Shown piece after piece: positions 46,291 to 57,914 of a DNA stretch of 64,000 nt. The notes under the pieces are model-generated. The model ran no database searches. It was not told the DNA's origin and saw nothing but the letters and a program-made list of their open reading frames with translations. This stretch comes from Bettongia penicillata ogilbyi. Its lineage: Eukaryota; Chordata; Mammalia; Diprotodontia; Potoroidae. The stretch is taken from assembly GCA_023548195.1 (NCBI GenBank), contig JAJHZJ010000220.1, positions 1,619,279-1,683,278 on the forward strand. The letters are read 5' to 3'. The translations under genes were made by a program, and so were the position numbers. How positions within the stretch are numbered: position 1 is the first letter of the stretch; each line of letters starts with the position of its first letter.

Positions 46291-46997
46291 TGTTAACTGT
46301 ATCAAAATTGGCCTCTAACATTGGATGCCTGGATCCAAAGAGAGCACATGTGTCAAAGATTAAGAAGAAATTTAATTAATTTCAGAGTGGGGAAATGCTC
46401 ACAAGTACAAGTCCCATTGAGGAGGAAAGAATAACATTCTTGTGCAAAGGCTTATATGAATTAAGAACACAAAAGAACAAAGTGGGTAGTAGTGGATCAC
46501 AACACAATCATTCTTAGCCATTTCCATGGCAGGTTTATGCTTGGAAAATATAAGCTTTCCTGGGTCTTCCAGAAACAGTCTCCAAGTCACTCATCTCAGA
46601 GACACAAAGAGAAACATCATGGAGGCAATAAAAGTGCAGCATCTAGTTTAGTTCACTTAGATGTTACAAGAAACAGGGATTGTGGGCATGTCAATAGGTG
46701 TGATGAATGGCTCTCAGGTCCCTGGAAAGTAAGGGGAGATTCAACTATTGGTTATTTATATTAATATAAATATTAAATTAATATAATTATAAAATGAAAC
46801 CTGATATACTTAATAAAATAAAATAAATTATTTATATAAATCCCTCCGTGGACAATTCATGATGTTCAAAGCAATACACTTTGCCAGAGGCTAAGATTAT
46901 CCAAAGTACAAAGGACTGTTATTATACCAAGGTTAGGGCACAGACTGCTTGCTGGACCTCAGTTTTGTAAAACAGTGTGTCTCCAAATGTCTTGACA
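46291..46997 (-). repeat. Retroviral LTR, 5' copy
   Basis: About 707 bp with plus-strand ends TGTTAACT and CTTGACA. It is longer than the 3' copy mainly because of an AT-rich expansion at about 46,755-46,845. A TATA-like ATATTTT on the minus strand lies near 46,548. The 63- and 90-codon open frames across it are spurious. Confidence 0.75.
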
Positions 46998-47925
46998 ATC
47001 CAAATAGCAGTCACTAGGTATTGCAGCAGATTGATCTGAACAGGTAGATGAGACCAGGACAGAGTTGATCTATGTTAGGAAGAGAGAACAAGTTGTTGTT
47101 GACTGATAGAAGAAGTGTAGGAATGAAGCTGCAGGCAAGGAGGGGATGGAGGCTATATTGAGAGATGAGTTTATGGTTATTTAATCATGCTTAGTTCATC
47201 CCGGTTCCAGGAACTTAGTAGAGCTGAACTTCCACAGAGGTCAAATGAATAGGCTGTCTTTACATTTAGTCAATTACCCACATTGTATATTGAAGGTCAA
47301 GGTGCTGATTAGCCACAATTGAAGAAAAATGAAATATAGAAAATGTGCAGATGTGCACACTGTGCACTTGATTTAACTGTTCCATGAATTTGGTCAATAC
47401 ATGGTCCTACACTGAAAAATCATTTTCCCCCATACTATTTTCCCACTTTGTTATTATTGTTTCTGTTGTAAAAGAGATCACTTTTTAAAAACACTTTTAT
47501 GAATTCAAAAATCATAAACCATCACAAATATCTTAAGACATAATGAAGAAAAAAAGAAAATGAATAAGATAGAAATTTTGAACTTCTTTCACATGGAGAA
47601 ATCTGTAACTGTAAAAAAAAATCCATATGAATGCTCTTTTTCTATCTATTACTAGCCACTAATCTACCTATACCCAAGTAAAGCTCTAACTTGCAATAAA
47701 TATATAGAGTCAAGGAAAAAAGAATTGGTTATAGTTGGAAGTGCACATGTGGTTCTATATCTATAGACTATCACCTCTCTGCCAACAGATGAATGACATA
47801 CTTTTGTCATTTCATCTTTTGAAATCATGATTGGTAACTGTACTAGTTAAAGGCTGAAGTCTTCCAGCATTATTTCTGACTACAGTATTGTAGTCATCAC
47901 ATAAATTTATTGTTTTTGGTTTTCC
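46998..47925. other. Unclassified sequence
   Basis: Nothing supported outside the LTR. Confidence 0.5.
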
Positions 47926-47929
47926 TCAT

Positions 47930-48140
47930 ATGTCTCTTCATTTGTTTTTTAAATCATTCCATATTTCTTTAAATTTGTCATCTTTTTTTTTAGTTTTATG
48001 TTGCAGCAAGCATCTATTGCATTTATATTCAAGGATGTGTTCACCCATTCCTCCATGGATGACACCATTTTGTTTACATTTCTTCGTTACAGATAATGTT
48101 GCTATAAATATTTCTGGACAAACAGGCTCATCTATGTATC
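47930..48140 (-). mobile_element. L1 LINE ORF2 C-terminal fragment
   Basis: Plus-strand CCATATTTCTTTAAATTTGT, CACCCATTCCTCCATGGATG, TTTCTTCGTTACAGATAATG and TTGCTATAAATATTTCTGGA are the reverse of the conserved L1 C-terminal blocks. Confidence 0.65.
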
Positions 48141-48525
48141 AAATCATGTACAATATAAAGAAATGCTTAAGCTCTACCAAACATAAAGGAAAAGCAATAA
48201 TTTAGGGGCCAAAAAGACAATTTAAATTAGTTCCGTACCAGGGGATGTCTATGCAATTACCATTTTATTGTTCTTTCGCTAATATCACTAATTATTTGAA
48301 TTCAATATTACCCAACATTTATTAAATATCTATTATTTCATAGTATATCATGTAAGATGCTTTGTAACACCTATTTTTTTCCTGTAAGTGACGAAGATTG
48401 GGTTATCACATCATAGGATGAATCTGTTCAACTTACAATTATTCTTCAAATATTCCTCTTCATTTTATGGTGTCCTGACTAGAGAAACATACACAGCATA
48501 TAATTCAGACATGGACTATTCACAA

Positions 48526-48530
<5 letters not shown>

Positions 48531-48573
<43 letters not shown>
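48531..48573 (+). repeat. (AC)n microsatellite
   Basis: About 43 bp of AC units, giving the His/Thr repeat in the plus-strand frame 48,388-48,600. Confidence 0.96.
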
Positions 48574-48577
<4 letters not shown>

Positions 48578-48828
48578 GAGACCATGGCCATGCCAAATGA
48601 ATTCATGATTCCCTTTTCAAGGAGTTTGATAGATAGAGACAGGTAAAACAAATGCGGGAAAAAAAGAGGAACTAATTTTTTGTCAATTACAAACAAATTC
48701 CTTGCAAATGCCGTGCATTGTATCTTTGGCATACTCTCTAGATATGACCTAGTGCTGTTGCTACTAATATTAATGTTAGTAATATAAACTATTATTATTG
48801 AAGTTACTATTTCAAGAGCTGTACTTTC

Positions 48829-49080
48829 TGTTCAATTTCTTTTTCACTCATGTCTGGCTTTTTGTGACCCCCTTTGAAGTTTTCTTGGCAAAATTATTGC
48901 GGTGGTTTGAGATTTCCTTCTCCAGCTCCTTTTAAACATAAAGAAACTGAGTCAAACAGGGTAAGTGACTTGCCAGGGTCACACTGCTATTTCATGTCTG
49001 CGGCCAAATTTGAACTCAGGAAGATGAGTCTTCCTCATTCTTGCCCTAGTACTCTATCCATTGCACCACCTAGCTGCCCT
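48829..49080 (-). mobile_element. Full-length tRNA-derived SINE with RTE-type tail
   Basis: Minus-strand copy. The tail is CTCATGTCTGGCTTTTTGTGACC. The core contains GACTTGCCAGGGTCACACTG. The head is intact at the right end, CTATCCATTGCACCACCTAGCTGCC (in pieces at 49,053-49,079). Confidence 0.92.
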
Positions 49081-49599
49081 ATTGAACTGTACTTAGCCTT
49101 TCAATTTTATATGTTCCCACACTTCAGAGTATGAACCTTAAGAACTAGCCAATTTAAAAACTGCACTCCAACACCGAAAACAGTTTAAATAGTGCTTAAA
49201 TATGTCCTTTCCCCATTTGGATCCATGTGCAGCCTTCACATTCATCTCTTCTGCCCTAGTTATGTTGCTCTATCCTTGAATCTATTTCTATAACAGGGGT
49301 ACAGAATGAAATCTGATATAGTCACTGTCTTTCCTAATGGAGGAATATGTTGCAAATTCCTTCCAGGTAAGAGCCATGTGACTTTACATCTCTTTAAGCC
49401 CATCACTTGGCTTTGTACTTTGTTTTGTTTGTCTATCCCTTTTATTTTATTGATATAAGGAATTCCTGGTGAAGAAATCTTTACCAATGTCAATCTTCAA
49501 CTGTAGTAACTTGATAAATGTTTATGAAAAGTAACTGAATTCATTTCAATTGAGTTGCCCATAAATGTGTAGCAATGTACAATGTGAAAAGGCCAAAGG
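49081..49599. other. Unclassified sequence
   Basis: No gene. A possible L2-like tail at 49,490-49,530 (AACTTGATAAATG) is too short to call. Confidence 0.4.
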
Positions 49600-50270
49600 C
49601 GAGACCCAGATAAAGGGTGATAAGAAAATATAAGGGTAAGAGAGAAAAGGTTCAGCTTCACTGAAGATATGACATCAATCCTGGACCTTGGAGGGAAAAG
49701 AATGCTTTTAACAAGTGCAGATGAGGAGAAAATTTATTCAATGCCTGGTGTGACAGCTGTGTGAACATTGAGAAATAAAAGAATTCAAGGAAAGATCAGG
49801 AAACGACTAAGATTCTTATCTGAAAATAACAAAGAATCTTGGAAGAATATTAGGTTGGGAAGGTAATGAGGAGCCAGATAATGGATACCTAGACTACCAG
49901 AATAAAGAATGTTTTACTATATCTCATAGAAAAGAGAGCCACTGAATGCTTTTGAGTAAGATCATGACAGTTATATCTACTAGGAAATTTGAAGTGGCAG
50001 AATGGGAAGGGTAGATTTAAGAAAATAAAGATATAAGTCAGGAACACTGCCTATTAAATTAGTCCAAGTAAGAAGTGTTCAAGCATGAACTCAAGTGGCA
50101 GCCATGTTAGTAGATGTGGACATGGCAGGTCTAAGAGATAATGGGGATATAGGATTCATATAGCTAAAGTCTCACATGGGATCGTGTGAGGGGGGAGGGC
50201 AGAGACAAAAACCACTTTGAAACTTTAGGATTTTGCCTCATATTTTCTGAGAGAAAAAAGACAGTTTCTT
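49600..50270 (-). mobile_element. L2 LINE, ORF2 C-terminal region
   Basis: Plus-strand GAGAGCCACTGAATGCTTTT, GAGTAAGATCATGACAG, TTAGTCCAAGTAAGAAGTGT and GAACTCAAGTGGCAGCCATG follow L2 in reverse, more diverged than the copies at 14.9 and 21.8 kb. Confidence 0.55.
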
Positions 50271-50639
50271 GTAAATGCCCTCTAGTACACTGTTCTACAC
50301 CTCAAAAATTCTTGGCATTATACCTCATTTTCTCTTATGTCCTCTGATAAAGACCCCTCGCCAAGACGAATCCTTGTATTTATGCACTTGATTTCTTCCA
50401 ATCCATCTATTGCCACAGGTTTCTCCCTAAATCATTCCATGTATATCACTTAAATATTCACTCTCCCCCTATGTAATGACTCCTTCCATGAAACCTCTAA
50501 ATATGTCCAGGCTGCCCCTATTTCTTTAAAAGGAGTTCATTAGATCTTGATACTTCCTCAGGTGAGTATTCTTTATAGCTCCTGTTTTTCACAATCAAAC
50601 TTACAGAAAATAGTAATCTGCATGCATTACCTTCAGTTC

Positions 50640-52190
50640 TCTTTTCATAGTTTTAAATCCATTCTAATGTGCCTTTGGACTTGACCATCCATTACAAACT
50701 GATCTAATGTTTCAAGTACTTTTTAAAGGACACATTTAATGGTATTGTCTCATCTCTCATCCTTGTCCACCTCTTGGTAGCATTTGACACTCCTGAATAC
50801 TCCTCCTCCTAGGCACTCTTTCCTTAGTTTTCATGGCTTTGTTCTTAATTATCTTCCTACATGTTTCCATCTTCTTTCTCTTTTATTGGATCATCATCTA
50901 TACCCTTATCCCTAAGATGTCCTTAAGTTGTCATTCTTGATCTTGTTTTATTTTTCTCCCTATTTCCTCTCTTTTACAGATTTAATCAACTTCCTAAGTT
51001 CAATTATTATCTGATTCTCAGTCTTAGTTTCTATACAGAGTTCTAAATCAACACCAACTCCTTTTTTGATATCTCCAGTAATATACCCAATTGATAATTC
51101 AAGCTTGATGTGTTCAATACAGAACTTATTGTATTTCCCCAAATAGCATGCCTCTTCCTAATTTATTAGTTTCTTATGGGAAAGATGATGTTTTTTTTTT
51201 CTAATCATATGATTCTAATCAATATGATTCCCTTCTCTCCACATAGACACTGTACTGGTACAGTTCCACATCATCTCTCATCTGGACTGTTACTAATAGT
51301 CTCCTAATTCATCTCTCTGAATCCACTTTCTGCTTTTTCCAAATCAAATGCATAGCTGCTAATTGATATTAAAAGAGATTAGGTAAGATTATGTCACTTT
51401 CTGGTTCAAGAAACTTCAGTGGCTCCATATTTTTTCTACAGATAGATAGACAAACAGAAACAGAAAGACAGGAGAGTTAATCTATTAGATGTTTAATATG
51501 TCCTGTACAAAAATGCAAGAAACCAGGAAAGACCCTGCCCTCAGGAAGGCAGAATTCAAATGATGAAAGAAAACACATAAATGGGAGTAATATTTGAAAA
51601 TGAATATGAAGAGAGTGGTATAGTCATAGCACCATAGCAAGCTGGAGTTTGACATGGAGTCCTGACTCCCAGCAAAATAAGAAGAAAGATAAAGTAATAG
51701 AAGTCAGCATATATTGACTATATCAGGGATATAGTCAAAGGATAAAACACAAATGACTTTGGTACCATTTAAAACCTTTCCAAATTTGCCTACTCCATCC
51801 TATATTTCTAGACTGGCTTCATGTTTGTCTCTTACACATTCTATATATTCTCAGTCTCTGATGTTTTATATCTTTCTTTTCTATTTCTTTAAATTGGCTA
51901 TTCCTCATTCTTTAAATTCTCTCTCATCTGCATCTTGAAATTTCTGACTACCACCCTAATTTAACTCAGGTGATGCTTCATACAAGAAACCTTCCATGGT
52001 TCTCCAGTCAAGACTTGTCTCTCGCTGTTAATACGAAAAAATTACTCGTTTAACTAAATCATCTTTAAGAAGACTTCTACCCCTTAAGCCATGTTGTTAT
52101 GACTTCTTTGTATCTCTGATAATATAGTATTTATAACTTCATAAGAACCTAATTAACTCCTAACTATATTACAAGTTCCTCAAGGAGTTC
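50640..52190 (+). mobile_element. L2 LINE, RT to 3' UTR, interrupted
   Basis: The GGTAGCATTTGACACTCCTG block at 50,777 matches the L2 reverse transcriptase AFDT segment. 51,005-51,060 and 51,265-51,430 (CATCTCTCATCTGGACTGTT…AGAAACTTCAGTGGCTCC) continue it. After an interruption, 51,745-52,190 gives the C-terminus and 3' UTR, ending near ACTATATTACAAGTTCCTCA. Frame destroyed. Confidence 0.65.
51441..51744. mobile_element. Insert in L2, with reversed L2-like tail
   Basis: The L2 text breaks after GGCTCCATATTTTT and resumes at GGATAAAACACAAATG. The insert holds a GATA/GACA tract and GAAAGACCCTGCCCTCAGGA, which resembles an L2 3' end on the minus strand. The borders show no clear duplication. 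Confidence 0.4.
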
Positions 52191-52194
52191 CCAG

Positions 52195-52375
52195 TCAAGG
52201 GTCCTCAATTTTGAGTCACTTCATGGTGCATGTATGCGGGTGAGTGTGTGAATTTTGTGAATTACATTTCCATGTAATTGTTTTAATTTGGAATTCTATG
52301 TAATTTGTGCATTCAAAAACATTTTTTTTTCCTGAGAAGGGGCCCATAGGTTACACAAGCCAGTTAAATGAGTCC
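52195..52375. mobile_element. hAT-type DNA transposon relic
   Basis: CAAGGGTCCTCAATTTTGAG at the left end, then CATGTAATTGTTTTAATTTG, GAGAAGGGGCCCATAGGTTA and CACAAGCCAGTTAAATGAGTCC. These match the order of a common mammalian hAT repeat. The right terminal repeat is lost. Confidence 0.55.
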
Positions 52376-52794
52376 ATATCTTGTCTAGACTATCATTACA
52401 TCCCTCAAACATGACAATCTCTCCTTCCAGTTCCCAGATCACTTTCAGTGGGACATTGGGGGCCATATTTTGCTAGGGGTTGGTTAGACACTCAGATATG
52501 CTTTTGGTTATGTGATTGGATCTCTAGGCATATATACATATGTGTGTGTGTGCATACACACATATATTATATGTCTGTCCTCAGGACTTGGATTAATTAC
52601 GGCAACATAAGCAGTCACCATTCCTTTTTTCATATGCAGTTCTTGACCCATATCCTTTAAAGAAAGGAATGTCAAATTCCACCACCCTTCTGTCTTTGAA
52701 ATCATCACTCATTCACTCTTTACAGGGTACAAATTTCTGTTGTTCATTTATGTATTTATAATACTAGTAGATAGAAGGAAGTAGTCAGGAGATT

Positions 52795-53040
52795 TAAATC
52801 TAGTTAACACTTATATAGCACTCTTTATGTACCAAGCACATTTACTATCTCATTTAATCCTTACAACAACCATGGAAAATAGGTGCTATTATTATCCCCA
52901 TTTTCCAGATAATGAATCTGAGACAAAAAGAAATTAAGTGCCTTACTAAAGATCACATAGCTAGTAAGTGTCCAAGGCTGGATTTGAACTCAGATCGTTT
53001 TGGCTCCAAGCCTGGCCACATTATCCACTGTGGCATCCTT
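52795..53040 (-). mobile_element. MIR/THER-type SINE, nearly full
   Basis: TTAACACTTATATAGCACTC, TTTAATCCTTACAACAACCA, TATTATTATCCCCATTTTCC, AAGATCACATAGCTAGTAAG and GATTTGAACTCAGATCG are all in order. Confidence 0.85.
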
Positions 53041-53690
53041 TTAAAACAACAAAAGGGAAAACTTACCAACTGTCTATGTTGCTTATCTCTCTTAAGCTAT
53101 GTCCTTTTCCTGACATCTATACAAACACAAATATTCTAATTTTGAAAATGAGCAAAATGAAGCAACAAAATAGAAATGCAATAAAGCAAAAAAAAAAAAA
53201 TGTGAAGAATATTTGTTCCTAAACTTTTGTTTTACAATTCTGAAACCCAAAGCAGTGTCTACTGACTTCAGTACAGTAGTAACCCAAATTATTCTGTTTA
53301 TTTTTGTTATTTTTTATACTTATTTTATTTATGATTTGGATAGATTTTTTGCTCCTGTTGTCTTTAATTACAAGATTGGGATCAGTGCTCTGAACAAATA
53401 CTGCTCTTTTGTTACTGTTTCATCACTTGAATAAGCTCATATAAATCATCCTATATTTCCTTTGATTTCTTCATGTTCATTGTTTATGTAGTGTTCTATT
53501 GCACTAAAATACCACCATTTTCAACCATTCACTCTGTTGAAATACGAGATTGTTTGAAGTCAGTTTCCCTTTCTGTCTTTCTGTGATAGAAAATAGTATT
53601 TCATCCCATCAATAAAATATTTAGGAATAATTCTCATAAAAGAACTACCAGACCAAAATACTATGATCATTTTTACATATTTTATCATGC
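53041..53690 (-). mobile_element. Possible very old L1-like fragment
   Basis: From about 53,430 (AAGCTCATATAAATCATCCT) to 53,690 the order of short blocks resembles a minus-strand L1 C-terminus. Similarity is weak. 53,041-53,430 is unclassified. Confidence 0.3.
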
Positions 53691-53800
53691 AATATTTCAA
53701 TATGTATTTATTAAACACGTATTATTTGTAGCAAGGTGCTGTACTTGATCTTTGGTTAAAACCAAGTGAAATTGTCAAGGCCTCAAGGAACATAAAATCT
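53690..53800 (-). mobile_element. L2 LINE 3' end
   Basis: TATGTATTTATTAAACACGT, AAGGTGCTGTACTTGATCTT and GGCCTCAAGGAACATAAAAT form the reverse L2 terminus. Confidence 0.55.
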
Positions 53801-53894
53801 TTTACTGAAAAAAACATACATATATGTATGTATACATATGTGTATATATACACATAGAGAAAAGTGTGATAAGAATAGTAGAAAGGAAAAACTG

Positions 53895-54125
53895 AATTAA
53901 TTACTATATACCAATTACTATGCTAATGAAGCACTTTACAGATATTATTGTCTCATATGATTTTTATGACAATCTTTGGAAGCAAGTGATCTTATTGTCA
54001 GAACCCAAAGCAGACAGAGGTTGAATGATTTGCTCAATTTGTGAAATGTACAAGGCTGAATTTGAACTCAGGTCTTCCTAATTCCAGATCTAGCTCTTTG
54101 TCCAGTATGCCACCTAGCTGTTCCT
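53895..54125 (-). mobile_element. MIR/THER-type SINE
   Basis: GAAGCACTTTACAGATATTA, GAACCCAAAGCAGACAGAGG, TTTGAACTCAGGTCTTCCTA and TATGCCACCTAGCTGTTCC show the core and a tRNA-like head. Confidence 0.8.
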
Positions 54126-54182
54126 AGCAGCTGACCTCACCGTCAGGAGATTTTTTTGTTTGTTTTGTTTTTGTTTTCTATC

Positions 54183-54300
54183 TATAATGTAAGTTCCTTG
54201 ATAAGAGCAACTGTCTGAGTTTTGTTTTTCTATCTCCTACCCTTCTCTCAGTGACAGGGAGAGGTGTTTAATAAAAGTGCGTTGACTCACTGATTGGTTG
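54183..54300 (+). mobile_element. L2 LINE 3' terminus
   Basis: TAATGTAAGTTCCTTGATAA, GAGCAACTGTCTGAGT and the end TTTAATAAAAGTGCGTTGACT. Confidence 0.65.
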
Positions 54301-54944
54301 ATTTGTATCCAGAAAGCACCATGCAGAGTAGTAGTAGTAGCAGAGTAGTAGATGTTTGTGGGGAAAAAAAGCCAAAAAAACAAAAAACAAAACAAAACAA
54401 AAAAACCCTAAGAAATGTTTTAACTTGATTCACCCCTTTGGGGATGTGTCATATGGAATTATGCTTTGCATGTGCATGCAGGAGAGACAGCTGTACCTGC
54501 TGGATTTGAACTATCACTTTCTCACAGATAGCAAAAGAGAATCATATGGTCTCTACTGGGAACGAGTGCCTGCAGAGTCATTTTCAGCAGAAGGAGAATC
54601 TTTAGCGCAGGTGGCGTGGGTGTAGAGAATATTTTACACAGGGGTACCGTAAGCCATAGGCAATGTCTAAAAATTCTGGGTAACAATACTGTACAAATTT
54701 GACTCTGTCTTCTCTCACTGCTCCCCCTCTTCCAACTTTCCCTTTTGGGGTTTAATGCCAAGAACAGCTTAGTAGCAGTTATCATGCATAATGTAAAAGG
54801 AATGGCATGCTATTTTTTTACTTGGCTTCAAAACTGTAAGTTTTCCCCCACATTTCAGTATCAGAATACTTTCTTTGACTTGGTCTACATGTTTCTATTT
54901 TATTGTTATATAACACCCATGTCCATGTCCATGTAATAATGAGG
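54301..54944. other. Non-repetitive block with balanced composition
   Basis: 54,420-54,900 has no recognisable repeat and no convincing open frame (89 codons plus, 87 minus, overlapping). A short TAG repeat is at 54,327-54,352. Base composition is more even than elsewhere, so a conserved noncoding element is possible but unproven. Confidence 0.35.
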
Positions 54945-55430
54945 ATTGTAATTAATGATAATGAAGACAGAATTGATATATCAATTTAAAGTGTACAAAG
55001 CTCTTTACAGACTTTATCTTATTTTATATTCACAGTATTCCTGTGAAGTAAGTGAAGCAGCACAGGGGTGCAATAGAGTGTTTGCCCTGGTGTAAGAAGG
55101 AATCATCTTCATGGTTTTAAATCTGATTTTAGACACTTATTAGCTGTGTGACCCTAAGCAAGTTGATTACTATTTGCTTCACTTTCCTCATCTGTAAAAT
55201 AAGCTGGAGAAGGAAATGGCAAACCACTTCATTATCTTTGCCAGGAAAACCCCAAATGAGGTCATAAAGACTCAGAAATGGCTGAGAAACAACTGAACAA
55301 GTTCTATTATTTTCCCCATTCATAGATGAGAATGTTGAGTCTGAGACTGGCTAAGAGACTTGCTCATGGTCACACAGCTAGTTAATAACTGAGGCAAGAT
55401 TTGAACTTTGATCTTTCTGATTTACAGTCC
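54945..55430 (-). mobile_element. MIR-type SINE split by a younger SINE
   Basis: The left part (54,985-55,057, GTACAAAGCTCTTTACAGAC…TATTCCTGTGAAGTAAGTG) and right part (55,301-55,430, GTTCTATTATTTTCCCCATT…AGATTTGAACTTTGATC) are colinear. Confidence 0.8.
55058..55300 (+). mobile_element. tRNA-derived SINE with RTE-type tail, inserted in MIR
   Basis: The head is diverged (GGGGTGCAATAGAGTGTTTG). The core TAGCTGTGTGACCCTAAGCA, linker AAGGAAATGGCAAACCACTT and tail GGCTGAGAAACAACTGAACAA are clear. Confidence 0.9.
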
Positions 55431-55554
55431 AGAACTCACTTCACAATACACAGCCAGAAAACAACTAATTCAGCAAATGAATATTTGCTAGACAGTCTCT
55501 TTTATAGATATAGTCCAGTCAATTCACTTTTAGATGGACATTTTTACATCTTAC

Positions 55555-55770
55555 CATACTGAATCTTCAAGGCCTAACTTGTGTGTCAAACTTACCCTGA
55601 CCGCCATAGCTGCAAGGAAATGTTCACTCTTTCCGGAGCTCCTACACCACTTGTCTGCATTGCTCATATAACATATCATATTCCTAATAGTTATTTGTAT
55701 AGGTATCATCTCCCCAATTAAATTTTCAAGAATAGGGGTTATATCTTATATAGACAAATACCCTAAAAAT
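55555..55770 (+). mobile_element. L2 LINE 3' UTR
   Basis: TTACCCTGACCGCCATAGCT, GAGCTCCTACACCACTTGTC and ATCATCTCCCCAATTAAATT follow L2. Confidence 0.65.
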
Positions 55771-55864
55771 TTGTGATTTCTATTGGTCTGGGAATTCTCT
55801 ACGCACATGGAGATTACAACTCATTTATAATTTAGCAGTTAAGTCTTACAGAATTCTCTGAGGA

Positions 55865-55970
55865 TAGCAGAGGTTAGTTGACCTGTGTATGGTCACAAAA
55901 AAACTAGTAAATTTCAGAGATAGGATTTAAAGCCACAGTTTCAAATCTAGTTCTCTATCTACCAGACAAG
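55865..55970 (-). mobile_element. MIR-type SINE fragment
   Basis: GATAGCAGAGGTTAGTTGAC, GTATGGTCACAAAAAAACTA and TTTCAGAGATAGGATTTAAA. Confidence 0.6.
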
Positions 55971-57914
55971 AAAGGTTCATTTATTTGTGTAACAGCTGGA
56001 TTTTATATAGTACATGGATGTAGACAAAGCAGTTAGCTAATATGCATTTTTTTTGTCCTCACAATACATTATGTAGGTAGTGTATTAAAATTATATGGTT
56101 TTAATAGTGGAGGAAAAAGAAACAAAATTCTACATGTATTCTTTCATTCAAAAAGATTGTCCTTTAGGACAACCTCCTCAATTTAATATGTTTTGTCAAA
56201 TCTAAAAGAGAATCTTACTAATGGTGATCAGATTTAATCCCTTGAATCAAATTTGCACAACTGTTTGCCTAGATCTCCTAAGGCTTTATACAAGGACCAC
56301 TATCAAAATATATATCTGTAAGGGTGAAAAGACTCCAGTTTTATTTGAAACTGATTTGAGTTTCATGGAAGGAGCAGGGAACTTTTTCTTAGATTTTATA
56401 CTTTAGTCAGGAAAAGATTTCTATCAATAAAAGAGAACTATTGTCCATATTTCCTTTGCAAAGGCAGTCTGATAAGAGAACTCTGGTGTTTTATTTCGGT
56501 GCTTCTAACAGGAAGAGACAAGATATTTTGCATTTGTCGCCATTGGAGAAAGACCCAGTAGAAATCTTATTAAAAATAGATGTATATCAAGGTCATTTAA
56601 AATAATCACAAGCAAGTTGGGCCCCAAAAGGGTAGCTGCTATTATTTTTCAGTTCTAGGGGTACATTTTTGGATAGTTATCCTTTAAACACTACCTCAGA
56701 AGTCTCAACCATTGTGCTTTCACTTAATAAATCAGGAGTTTATTCACATAACAAAGAAAGATAGCATGGTTATCACATATTTCCCCCAACATAAGGGATA
56801 AACTCTCCCACAAATAAACACAGATTCCATCTGAGGAAAGATGGGTGTGAACTTAAATCACAGTGGTATTTGGGTATGTGTATGTGTATGCATATATATA
56901 TGAAAAATAACACATTTGGCCAAAACAAATAACAAAAGTAGAACTACTGAGTCTCAACCTTTCTTCCTTAGAAGGGACCTCAAGAAGTGTTTTTTGAAAT
57001 GTATCATTAATGAAGGAAGAGGGAAGAGTCACTCCATAATTCACTAAAGGTTGACTCATCACAAAACATTTTAAGATAGGTGGGGCATCTGGACATGCAT
57101 CTTGTACTACATGGTGTCTCAGTTGTATGGGTCAATTAGCCCTTGGGCTCAGGCAAGCAGGCCATTCTTTGCTTGGACTATGCAGGACAGGATGATCTAC
57201 TGCTAAGTAGTGGTTACTGGTTAAGGCATTGAAGGCCACTCTGCCACTGGAGTACTGGCTTCTTCATGGGGTCGGACAGGCAGCTCTGTCCCTGTGCTTC
57301 TGCTGTCAGTTTGGGTCAGGCAGTTGGCTTGGAAGCCAGTTATTTTCTCAGGGCTTGGCATCTCTGCTCAACTCTATTCTGGACTCTCAGTCCTCACTAT
57401 TTAATGGAATGTTGCAGTCTTTTCCCCCTTGCTTTCTGTCAGTGGTTTGAATGAATAGTATTATAGTTTTCTTCCAACCGGAGTGTTACAACTAAATCAA
57501 TTGCCCTTGGTCTAGGGTCAATAGAAGCCTCTTCCATTTGACTCCCTTTGAGACACTGTTCCAAGGTTGTTTGTTACCTCCTGACAGGAAATGGGAAAAC
57601 TCTAGCTTCTATAAATCTTCCTTGTTCAATTGTCCTTCCTTCAGTAAGATTCATCACCAGTCAGGTGTACATTCTTTTGAAGATCTTATGTAGATAAGTG
57701 TCTAGGGACAAAAACATGAATACAGACTATACACAGCAGCTAAGCTCAAAGTATCATATCCCTTTTCATGTGTATTTGAGGTATTCAAGTTTTATATCCT
57801 TTCTAGGGTGGAGAATGTCTGTTTTGTATCTGAAGGCCTTCGTATTCCCTTTTCTCTCTCTTCAAAGGGTACTCCAAACTCTCAAATTTTAGAGATATTC
57901 CACCACGATATACT
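55971..57914. other. Unclassified sequence
   Basis: No gene. 57,080-57,460 is somewhat GC-richer and carries two overlapping plus-strand frames (57,229-57,450 and 57,266-57,454) with no domain. It might be an old LTR, but no ends are visible. Confidence 0.4.

Larger units (their letters stand above)
39920..46997 (-). mobile_element. Degraded endogenous retrovirus, minus strand
   Basis: Two related LTRs in the same orientation bracket 5.7 kb. Reading on the minus strand: 5' LTR (46,997-46,291), a primer-binding-site-like stretch (46,285-46,268), a gag remnant with one retroviral zinc knuckle (45,635-45,594), then mostly unrecognisable sequence, a purine tract (about 40,561-40,554) and the 3' LTR (40,549-39,920). 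Two L1 pieces and a MIR lie inside. I see no pol or env domain. No convincing target-site duplication is visible (TGGTTC before, ATCCAA after). The pairing of the LTRs into one provirus is an inference, and the MIR inside is a caution. Class is uncertain; one zinc knuckle of the GHW type is compatible with a gamma-like virus. Confidence 0.65.

Noticed and set aside
39920..46997. A functional retrovirus with intact pol and env
   Set aside because: No RT, integrase, protease or envelope motif could be found and gag is broken; only LTRs, a leader and one zinc knuckle remain.
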